Assembly: GCA_039184335.1 (NCBI GenBank)
Contig: JBCDBD010000063.1
Coordinates: 1-13,889 of the forward strand
Direction of reading: 5' to 3'
Length of the DNA: 13,889 nucleotides
Source of the DNA: JBCDBD01 sp039184335
GTDB lineage: Bacteria > Bacteroidota > Bacteroidia > Flavobacteriales > Flavobacteriaceae
The notes beneath the pieces are model-generated. The model made no database searches and was not told the DNA's origin. It worked only from the letters and a program-made list of their open reading frames with translations. Shown here one piece after another: positions 1 through 5,613 of the stretch. Made by a program: the position numbers and the translations under genes. The number at the start of each line of letters is the position of its first letter. The first letter of the stretch is position 1.

Positions 1-129
1 ATGGACAGCTTCCGTTCCCTGCTCAACAGGTTCGATACCACCACCGAAAGCTGGAAAGGATTCAACTACTTGGCATTCATGGTCATTGCCCTAAAAAAGT
101 TTATGAAAAAGAAAAATGAAAAAGTTTAA
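1..129 (+). CDS. Transposase, C-terminal fragment (IS5-like, partial)
   Basis: The open frame runs from the window edge to a TAA at 127-129 and encodes 42 residues beginning MDSFRSLLNRFDT, followed by SWKGFNYLAF and a lysine-rich tail. The pattern of an S-F-R-x-L-L-x-R-F-D segment, then W and N-x-L-A-F, then a basic end resembles the C-terminus of IS5/IS4-type DDE transposases. The catalytic residues lie upstream and are not visible, so the family call is tentative. The minus-strand copy at the other end adds a Trp codon before this Met, showing that the ATG at position 1 is internal, not the start. This is a fragment only because the window cuts it. Confidence 0.7.
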   Translation: MDSFRSLLNRFDTTTESWKGFNYLAFMVIALKKFMKKKNEKV

Positions 130-137
130 ATCATTTC
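1..137 (+). repeat. Left arm of 137-bp inverted repeat (IS 3' end)
   Basis: These bases are the exact reverse complement of 13750-13886, read base by base. The match stops at 138 (a here, c on the other arm). The arm holds the last 42 codons of a transposase and 8 further bases, so it is best read as the 3' end of an insertion sequence whose outer border lies at about 137/138. The left copy points into the window. No target-site duplication can be assessed because the other end of each IS copy is not present. Confidence 0.9.
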
Positions 138-140
138 AAT

Positions 141-1400
141 ATGAATTCCTTAAAAAAAATATTTTCGATTAAGAAAACGGCCCCTCAAGAAGTAGAGGAA
201 AAAGAGCAAGAAGAAGAAAAAATAAAGCTCACATTTTTTGAAAGCGGTTACGGTTCCTCAAAACAAGCAGAAGGAAATCATATGATTTTCAAAGCCTGCT
301 TGCAAGATGTGTACATGGATTATAAAGGGAAATGTAGGGAAAACGAGAAACTGCAAAAAGAATTGAAAGAGCCCTATGTACAGGAAAAAAGCAAGTATGA
401 GATTGAATTGAAAAAAAGGAAAACTGTTAAGGCTATAGTAGAAGAAAGCATTTCAGCTTTGGAACAAAAAATCTCAAACTATAGAAATGAAATAACCGAT
501 GTAAAACAGAACCCTGAAAAATATGTTGAGGATGCAGATAAAAAGCCCAAAGCCCAATTTTACTTAGGTTTAATTGTATTGATTCCGATTACATTCTATC
601 TACTGGTTTTTTATATATCGGCATCGTATTCCGCTTTTTTCAAAGTGTTTGATACCAACCAATTGACCAATGCAATTTTTGATGCTAATGCCTTGACCAA
701 GGCCATTGAAGATGGGTGGCTTGAAGGTATTTTCGTTTCTACCATTCCATTCGCTTTTATGGGGCTAGGGTATCTTATCCACATGTTCCAAAAACATAAA
801 AACTGGATTTCTTATATCAAGATAGGAACGCTTTTTATCGTCACTTTCATTTTTGATGCGATACTTGCGTACCAAATAGAAAAAAAGATATATGATATTG
901 AGAAAACATTAAACTCACCTGATTTCAATGTTCAAATTGCTTTTACCAAAGCAGAATTTTGGGGAATAATATTTGCCGGGTTTGTAGTCTACATTATCTG
1001 GGGGTTAGTGTTCGATTTCATTATGAAGGAGTATGACAATTTTGATAAAATCAAAACATTTATCAAATCAAAAAGAGAAGATATTCTTAATTGCGAACAA
1101 GAGATAGCCAATCAGGTAGAAAAAATGAATCCTATCAAAGAAGAAATTTCCGGGATTGAAGGAAAGATAAATGATCTACAAAGAACTATTGACGGTTTTG
1201 TTTTTTCCAACAAGCATTACCTCACCTACCATGCTGAATATGTCAAAGGTTGGTTTTTGGCTATCGCTGATAATTTTGATTCTCTGAAAAGGCGTGATCA
1301 GCTATTATCACAATGTGCTGCGGAAGAAAAAAAGCACTTAGAAGAGCATGATATTGCAGATGAAAGCTACGAAGGACGATTGTATAAACTGATAAACTAG
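141..1400 (+). CDS. Four-helix membrane protein with coiled-coil flanks, unknown function
   Basis: This 419-residue protein is not a family I can name. It starts with a basic/acidic soluble stretch (residues 1-60), then a Lys/Glu-rich predicted coiled coil (about 62-125). Four hydrophobic segments follow at about 140-163, 197-216, 226-246 and 273-295, with a second charged coiled coil at 300-352 and a soluble C-terminus. There is no signal peptide, so it is probably an inner-membrane protein with both coiled coils on the same side, presumably cytoplasmic. It is separated by only 4 bases from the vWA-like lipoprotein gene, and the DUF4236 gene follows, implying one operon. Its ATG lies 3 bp beyond the insertion-sequence border, so its native promoter may be lost and transcription may come from the IS; a 5' truncation is also possible. 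Function is unknown; a membrane scaffold or sensor paired with the lipoprotein is inference only. Confidence 0.8.
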   Translation: MNSLKKIFSIKKTAPQEVEEKEQEEEKIKLTFFESGYGSSKQAEGNHMIFKACLQDVYMDYKGKCRENEKLQKELKEPYVQEKSKYEIELKKRKTVKAIVEESISALEQKISNYRNEITDVKQNPEKYVEDADKKPKAQFYLGLIVLIPITFYLLVFYISASYSAFFKVFDTNQLTNAIFDANALTKAIEDGWLEGIFVSTIPFAFMGLGYLIHMFQKHKNWISYIKIGTLFIVTFIFDAILAYQIEKKIYDIEKTLNSPDFNVQIAFTKAEFWGIIFAGFVVYIIWGLVFDFIMKEYDNFDKIKTFIKSKREDILNCEQEIANQVEKMNPIKEEISGIEGKINDLQRTIDGFVFSNKHYLTYHAEYVKGWFLAIADNFDSLKRRDQLLSQCAAEEKKHLEEHDIADESYEGRLYKLIN

Positions 1401-1404
1401 TCTA

Positions 1405-2316
1405 ATGAAAAAGTATTTCTGTACCATACTGCTGTCCATTCTGACATTAACTTTTCATAGCTCATGTAAAGAAGATTCCAATTCGGAGAAATCCATTCAT
1501 GACCATGAAATCCCAAAGTTATCGCCGAATCGAGAAAACTTGAATATTAGTGTTCTTTTAGACCTGTCGGATCGGATAAATCCCCAAAAATATCCATCTC
1601 CTGCAATGGAATTCTATTTGAGGGATGTAGGGTATTTAAAATCTATTGCAAAAAGTTTTGAAGCTCATGTGATGAACAAGAAAATGATAAGGATAAATGA
1701 TCAAATCCAAGTTTTTATAGATCCTGAACCTTCGGATAATACCCTCAACAAGAAACTAAACATCTTAAAAATATCCTTTAATAGGGACAATGTCACGAAG
1801 GAGAAAATCTTGAATACTTGTAAAAAGTACGACAGTATTTCAAAGCTGATTTATGAAGCTGCAATAAAAGATAACCATTATGTTGGTTCGGACACTTGGA
1901 GGTTTTTCAAAAACAAAGTAATTGACTATTGCATTGAAGATGGGTCTCGGAATATTTTGGTAGTTCTAACTGATGGCTACATATTTCATAAGAATACAAA
2001 AATCAAAGAAGGTAACAGAACCACATATTTAACACCACAGGATATAGAGCATTTTGGATTTAATAAGACTGGTTGGAAAGAAAAATTTGACCAACAGGAT
2101 TTTGGATTTATTAAAGCAAATGGAGAGCTATCAAATTTGGAAGTTTTGGTTTTAGGGATTAATCCGAGCGATAAAAACCCTTATGAAGAAGATGTTATCA
2201 GAGCATACTGGAATAAGTGGCTTGGGGAAATGGGAGTCAAAAATTTCGAGATCAAACAAGCAGATTTACCTTCTAATATGGAGAAGATAATAAGAGAATT
2301 TATTTTGAGTGAATAA
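1405..2316 (+). CDS. vWA-like lipoprotein, probably surface-exposed
   Basis: The 303-residue product begins with a lipoprotein signal peptide (basic start, hydrophobic core about 6-17, Cys21 preceded by H-S-S). Residues after the cysteine are K-E-D-S, which fits the Lys plus two acidic residues described as a lipoprotein export signal for the outer face of the outer membrane in Flavobacteriia. The rest looks like a von Willebrand factor A fold: a first strand with D53-L-S-D-R57, a variant of the metal-site DxSxS motif with Arg in the last place, a central strand NILVVLTDGY (183-192), and a late strand LEVLVLGINPS (245-255) before an amphipathic C-terminal helix. Metal binding is uncertain because of the altered motif. 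The gene sits between a four-helix membrane protein (4-base gap upstream) and DUF4236 (1-base gap downstream), so it likely works with them. Export and vWA-like fold are fairly sure; the ligand is unknown. Confidence 0.72.
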   Translation: MKKYFCTILLSILTLTFHSSCKEDSNSEKSIHDHEIPKLSPNRENLNISVLLDLSDRINPQKYPSPAMEFYLRDVGYLKSIAKSFEAHVMNKKMIRINDQIQVFIDPEPSDNTLNKKLNILKISFNRDNVTKEKILNTCKKYDSISKLIYEAAIKDNHYVGSDTWRFFKNKVIDYCIEDGSRNILVVLTDGYIFHKNTKIKEGNRTTYLTPQDIEHFGFNKTGWKEKFDQQDFGFIKANGELSNLEVLVLGINPSDKNPYEEDVIRAYWNKWLGEMGVKNFEIKQADLPSNMEKIIREFILSE

Positions 2317-2317
2317 C

Positions 2318-2572
2318 ATGGCATTTAGATTTAACAAGCGTATCAAGTTAGGTAAGGGGTTGGGAATAAATGTGAGTAAATCAGGTATGACCCCTAGTTA
2401 TAGAAACAAAAGAGGAAGTTTAAGTTCTAAAGGTTACTCTTTGAGAACAGGTATCCCTGGTTTGACTTATCGGAAGACATTTTCTAAATCTAATAAAAGT
2501 GGATGCTTATTAAGCATTATTTTTTTTATATCAATAGTATCTGTATATGTAGTGACAGCTACTTTTATTTAA
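2318..2572 (+). CDS. DUF4236 domain protein with C-terminal membrane helix
   Basis: This small protein of 84 residues starts MAFRFNKRIKLGKGLGINVSK, the typical opening of DUF4236 proteins (aromatic/basic start, then G-x-x-x-N-x-S-K-S-G), followed by a Gly/Ser-rich segment and R-T-G-I-P-G-L-T-Y. A hydrophobic helix fills residues 62-84, so it may be tail-anchored. I chose the ATG at 2318 because it gives the standard family N-terminus; a GTG at 2309, overlapping the previous gene, would add three residues. Only one base separates it from the stop of the vWA-like lipoprotein, so translational coupling is likely. DUF4236 has no established biochemical role that I know of. It is often seen as a short domain joined to other modules; here it is free-standing with a membrane helix. 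Family assignment is good, function is unknown. Confidence 0.8.
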   Translation: MAFRFNKRIKLGKGLGINVSKSGMTPSYRNKRGSLSSKGYSLRTGIPGLTYRKTFSKSNKSGCLLSIIFFISIVSVYVVTATFI

Positions 2573-2634
2573 GTGCCAACCGTTGGAAAGATGAAGAAGT
2601 TTAGAAGTGTTTTAAAAATTTAAGCTATTAAATG

Positions 2635-2650
2635 TAGGGGTTTTCCCCTA
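2635..2650 (+). promoter_or_regulatory. GC-rich hairpin/palindrome upstream of the 2688 gene
   Basis: TAGGGG and CCCCTA form a perfect 6-bp stem around a TTTT loop, a strikingly G/C-rich block in an AT-rich 115-bp intergenic stretch. A third half-site-like TTAGGGG follows at 2658-2664. No T-run follows the stem, so it is a poor intrinsic terminator for the upstream operon; an operator or a leader hairpin for the gene starting at 2688 is more likely. The rest of the intergenic sequence shows no convincing promoter element. Confidence 0.4.
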
Positions 2651-2687
2651 TCAAATCTTAGGGGCAATACAGCAAAAACCAATAGTC

Positions 2688-3365
2688 ATGAAAAAAGTAA
2701 CGGTTAAGAATTTAATTGATTTTCGCCGGAAAACGGAGAGAACAAAAAAGACTTTTGTCAATAACCTTAAGAAGGAAAAAGGTGCAGAGGATAACTCTGG
2801 TGGGGGAGATTATTGGATTAGCTGTTTAAGTGCAATTAGCAATGCTTTCAGAAATGGAAATACCTCTTTACTTGATGAAAAGATCCAACAATTAGCCGAG
2901 AAAATTAAACACTCCGAAATCAAAAGAATAAAGAATCAATTTCAGAGAAATATTGACATTCTAAACAATTTTAAGGATTTTAATCTTCAAAATTTGAAAC
3001 CCGCAACCAATTTAATTTTTCATATACAACCGAAGAATAAGTCCATTCTGGATATTAAAGGTTTTCCTATTGAAGCAAAACCAAATCATGTTTTCTCATT
3101 CTCTGAAAATGGAAGTAACGAAATTGGCGCTATTTGGTTTATTTCAAAACTTAACGGATATAAAAAAAGTGAACTGGGAATGTTTGCCGATATAGTATAT
3201 AGATACTTAAGACAAAACTTCTCAGATGAGTATTATGTAAATCCTACTTTCTGCACCGCTGTTGATGTTTATAATGGTTTAGAAGTCAATTATGAGGCTA
3301 TTCGTAGCGGGAATATTCCAACTTTAATTGAGAATACGATTCTCGAAATAAAGAAAATTCAATAA
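2688..3365 (+). CDS. Uncharacterised protein, 225 residues
   Basis: I do not recognise a named family. The protein is soluble with no signal peptide or membrane helix. It opens with a Lys/Arg-rich segment (1-32), then a Gly-rich S-G-G-G-D-Y-W at 37-43, a helical region with alternating charges (58-100), and a mixed alpha/beta C-terminal half. The most conserved-looking parts are EIGAIWFISKLNGYKK (145-160) with E-L-G-M-F after it, and the short AVDVYNG at 191-197. The start ATG follows AATAGTC without a Shine-Dalgarno sequence, as usual in this phylum. It lies 115 bp after the DUF4236 gene with a hairpin between, so it may be a separate transcription unit; it converges with the nuclease-fold gene downstream. 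The isolated single-gene setting in an IS-bounded region would suit a cargo or defence-related gene, but nothing in the sequence proves that. Confidence 0.75.
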   Translation: MKKVTVKNLIDFRRKTERTKKTFVNNLKKEKGAEDNSGGGDYWISCLSAISNAFRNGNTSLLDEKIQQLAEKIKHSEIKRIKNQFQRNIDILNNFKDFNLQNLKPATNLIFHIQPKNKSILDIKGFPIEAKPNHVFSFSENGSNEIGAIWFISKLNGYKKSELGMFADIVYRYLRQNFSDEYYVNPTFCTAVDVYNGLEVNYEAIRSGNIPTLIENTILEIKKIQ

Positions 3366-3368
3366 GAT

Positions 3369-3403
3369 TTTTCAATTGCAACTCTTTTAGAGTTAATTGA
3401 GAA
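3369..3403. terminator. Hairpin between convergent genes
   Basis: TCAATT-GC-AACTC at 3372-3384 pairs with GAGTTAATTGA at 3390-3400, giving an 11-bp stem with a 2-base bulge and a TTTTA loop; a few outer A-T/G-T pairs can extend it. It lies between the convergent genes ending at 3365 and 3421, the usual place for a bidirectional terminator. No T-tract follows on either strand, so intrinsic termination is uncertain. Confidence 0.35.
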
Positions 3404-3420
3404 CATAAAAGAGACGAAAC

Positions 3421-4251
3421 CTATTCCAAAATGATTTTAAAGAAGACAGGCAAATGGTCAGATAGCTTTCTAGCTTGCTCAAGTTGATTACAAAATTGAA
3501 CAAAATCCAAAACCCCGCCATCAATCTTTTTCACATCACTTGAATAAAAAATATTATCTATCGCATAATTTAGGTAACTACCTCGCTTACAAGTTCCTTT
3601 TAAAGTAGTTTTTTGGTTGTTTATGGTTGCTTTGTAGCCTTTACTTTTTAAAAGATTAAAAACGGGTTCTTTTTCATCCATGTTAAAGTCACCGGCTATT
3701 ATTAAAGGGGTTCTCAGCGAATCCACGACAAAATTACTCAAAGCTTCTATTTCACCTTCAGGATTTTTATCGTGTGGTCTAGAGTGAAAATTAATTACAG
3801 TGAATTTCTGTTTGTTTACGTAGAAATCCAATAAAAAAGGTTCTCTGTCTATAGTCCTATTCAATTCATCAAGTAGCCAACCTCTATTCTTTATTTTGAT
3901 ATTCTTTGTCTTCCAAATGAAAGCGTAACGTTCGGTGGCATATTTAGGACTATTGGTAGGGTTGCTAATTACGTAATCCCATTGGGCTCCTTTTCTGTTA
4001 AGAATGTCCGATAGTTTAGCTACGGCTTGAGCACCACCATAACCAGCTACGACTTCTTGAATCGCAAGAATATCTGTATCTCTTACTATTTCGGCAATTT
4101 TTTCAAGTTCAGCAGCATTTTTTGTTTTTCCAAAATCTCGGATATTCCATGAAATCAGGGAAATTTCTGTTTTTTGAGACAGCGCGTTAAAAGAAAGAAA
4201 AAGAAGAAATGCAAGAAAGAGTCTTTTATACACTTGGATGGTCTTAGTCAA
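3421..4251 (-). CDS. Exported endonuclease/exonuclease/phosphatase-family protein
   Basis: The 276-residue product has a signal peptide (basic start, hydrophobic 11-22, A-L-S-Q near residue 26) and then the full DNase I-like fold. Motifs in order are S-W-N-I-R-D-F (N36), A-I-Q-E-V (E66), E-R-Y-A-F (107-111), N-F-H-S-R (H156), A-G-D-F-N-M-D (D188, N190), AIDNIFYS (230-237) and S-D-H-L-P (D265, H266). All expected metal and catalytic residues are present, so it should be an active Mg-dependent phosphodiesterase; the substrate could be extracellular DNA, a nucleotide or a phospho-ester. The export signal suggests a periplasmic or secreted nuclease. No ATG is available: the frame opens after a TAG with a TTG at 4251, and a GTG at 4233 would give a compact MYKRLFLAFL signal peptide, an equally good choice. 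It diverges from the Fic gene across a shared palindrome. Confidence 0.87.
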   Translation of the reverse strand: MTKTIQVYKRLFLAFLLFLSFNALSQKTEISLISWNIRDFGKTKNAAELEKIAEIVRDTDILAIQEVVAGYGGAQAVAKLSDILNRKGAQWDYVISNPTNSPKYATERYAFIWKTKNIKIKNRGWLLDELNRTIDREPFLLDFYVNKQKFTVINFHSRPHDKNPEGEIEALSNFVVDSLRTPLIIAGDFNMDEKEPVFNLLKSKGYKATINNQKTTLKGTCKRGSYLNYAIDNIFYSSDVKKIDGGVLDFVQFCNQLEQARKLSDHLPVFFKIILE

Positions 4252-4310
4252 TAACTAAAATATGGAAAATAGTATCCAGGGCATTACGCAAATCTGTAAA
4301 CATTCTTGAA

Positions 4311-4341
4311 ATGAGTTGAATATTAATATTATTCAACTCAT
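4311..4341. promoter_or_regulatory. 12-bp-arm palindrome in divergent promoter region, likely operator
   Basis: ATGAGTTGAATA (4311-4322) and TATTCAACTCAT (4330-4341) are perfect inverted repeats separated by the 7-base TTAATAT. The element sits 42 bp before the Fic start codon and about 60 bp from the start of the divergent nuclease-fold gene. Its size and symmetry fit a dimeric repressor operator rather than a terminator, and no T-run follows. The Fic protein carries a C-terminal winged helix, so autoregulation is a reasonable inference. Confidence 0.55.
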
Positions 4342-4349
4342 ATTTTTAT

Positions 4350-4357
4350 TATTTTTG
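4350..4357 (+). promoter_or_regulatory. Candidate -7 element of the Fic gene
   Basis: TATTTTTG matches the Bacteroidota -7 consensus TAnnTTTG exactly and ends 26 bases before the ATG at 4384, which would leave a short leader. No TTG -33 element lies at the usual spacing; that position is occupied by the right arm of the palindrome. The surroundings are T-rich, so a chance match is possible. Confidence 0.35.
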
Positions 4358-4383
4358 AGCCGAATAAGAATCCTAATCGGCTC

Positions 4384-5475
4384 ATGCGCTACAATTGGCA
4401 ACAAAAAGATTGGCCCAATTTTCAATATCAAACTAATGATATTGAAGATATGCTCTTCGATTTTGCAGAACGAACGGGGCGTATCAGCGGGGTATTACAA
4501 GGACTTTCTGAATTGGAGCAAACGGAGGCTATGATAAATCTTATGGTTTCCGAGGCGATAAAGACCTCAGAAATTGAAGGGGAGTATTTGAGCCGAAACG
4601 ATGTGATGTCTTCCATTCGAAGAAATTTGGGGCTTAACCCTGAATTACCCTTGACGAAGGACAAAAGAGCGGAAGGAGTTGCTGAATTAATGCTCGCAGT
4701 TCGAAATGATTTTCTAAAACCAGTATCGAGTAAGATGTTGTTTAATTGGCATTCCATGCTAATGAAAGGTAATACCCAAATTCAAGTTGGGCAATGGCGA
4801 ACGCATGAAGAACCAATGCAAATCGTTTCTGGTGGCATGGGTAAAGAGGTGGTTCATTTTGAAGCTCCACCTTCAAAGAATGTTTCTGTTGAAATGGATG
4901 GCTTTATTAAATGGTTTAATGCCTCACAAGGTGAAACGAAGAGACCTGTTTTGAGGGCTGCCATAGCCCATCTCTACTTTGAAACCATACACCCTTTTGA
5001 AGATGGCAATGGCAGAATTGGACGAGCTTTAGCGGAAAAAGCGCTCTCGCAAAGTATAGGTCGTCCAGTGCTTTTCAGTCTGTCCAAATCCATTGAGGGA
5101 AATAAGAAAGCTTATTACGATGCTTTGCAAAAGGCGCAGCGTTCCAACGAAATCACCGATTGGATAAACTACTTTGTACATACCGTTTTGGATGCCCAAA
5201 TCGACGCCGAGCAAGACATCGAATTCACCCTAAAAAAGACCAAGTTCTTTGACCAGCACAAAGATTCTCTAAATGAGCGTCAACAAAAAGTAGTTCGCAG
5301 AATGTTGGAGGAAGGTCATCAGGGCTTTGAAGGGGGTATGAATGCTCGTAAATATGTTTCACTTACAAAAACATCCAAAGCAACAGCAACTAGGGATTTG
5401 CAGGATTTGGTAGCCAAAGGTATTTTCAGGCCTATCGGTGGGGGGCGGAGTACTAGGTATGAAATCAATATCTAG
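4384..5475 (+). CDS. DUF4172-Fic AMP-transferase with C-terminal winged helix
   Basis: This 363-residue protein has a DUF4172-type N-terminus (about 1-80) opening MRYNWQQKDWPNF, a Fic core and a C-terminal helix-turn-helix region (about 296-363). The catalytic signature is complete: H203-P-F-E-D-G-N-G-R211, with R214 after it. Just before the core lies T61-S-E-I-E65-G66, matching the (S/T)xxxE(G/N) inhibitory motif, so this is a class II Fic enzyme whose own N-terminal helix restrains it. It is expected to transfer AMP from ATP to a hydroxyl side chain of a target protein in the cytoplasm. The target is unknown; DNA binding through the C-terminal domain suggests self-regulation at the upstream palindrome. 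The ATG at 4384 gives the standard family N-terminus. The gene appears intact and of normal length. Confidence 0.93.
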   Translation: MRYNWQQKDWPNFQYQTNDIEDMLFDFAERTGRISGVLQGLSELEQTEAMINLMVSEAIKTSEIEGEYLSRNDVMSSIRRNLGLNPELPLTKDKRAEGVAELMLAVRNDFLKPVSSKMLFNWHSMLMKGNTQIQVGQWRTHEEPMQIVSGGMGKEVVHFEAPPSKNVSVEMDGFIKWFNASQGETKRPVLRAAIAHLYFETIHPFEDGNGRIGRALAEKALSQSIGRPVLFSLSKSIEGNKKAYYDALQKAQRSNEITDWINYFVHTVLDAQIDAEQDIEFTLKKTKFFDQHKDSLNERQQKVVRRMLEEGHQGFEGGMNARKYVSLTKTSKATATRDLQDLVAKGIFRPIGGGRSTRYEINI

Positions 5476-5559
5476 GCGAGCAAAACAAGATTTTGTGCTT
5501 CAAGTCCATGAAATACCTCGTAATTACTGTTTCCCTCGTCAAAATAACTACTTTACTCA

Positions 5560-5589
5560 TTGGTGGTTGAGTTAAAGACGATAATTTTA
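5560..5589 (+). promoter_or_regulatory. Candidate promoter of the macroglobulin gene
   Basis: TTG at 5560-5562 is followed after 19 bases by TAATTTTA at 5582-5589, one mismatch from the Bacteroidota -7 consensus TAnnTTTG, with the start codon 24 bases further on. The 138-bp gap after the Fic stop supports a separate transcription unit. An imperfect hairpin (AGCAAAA at 5479-5485 against TTTGTGCT at 5493-5500) could end Fic transcription but lacks a T-run. Confidence 0.3.
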
Positions 5590-5613
5590 ATACTTGTAGG
5601 AAAACTAACCACG

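Noticed and set aside
4316..4534. Open frame of 72 codons overlapping the Fic start
   Set aside because: It begins inside the palindrome, runs out of frame through the DUF4172 region and has no coherent protein features; the Fic frame explains the sequence.
5560..5613. 18-residue N-terminal extension of the macroglobulin from a TTG
   Set aside because: The ATG at 5614 opens a textbook signal peptide; the extension would bury it behind a second hydrophobic segment and overlaps the promoter candidate.
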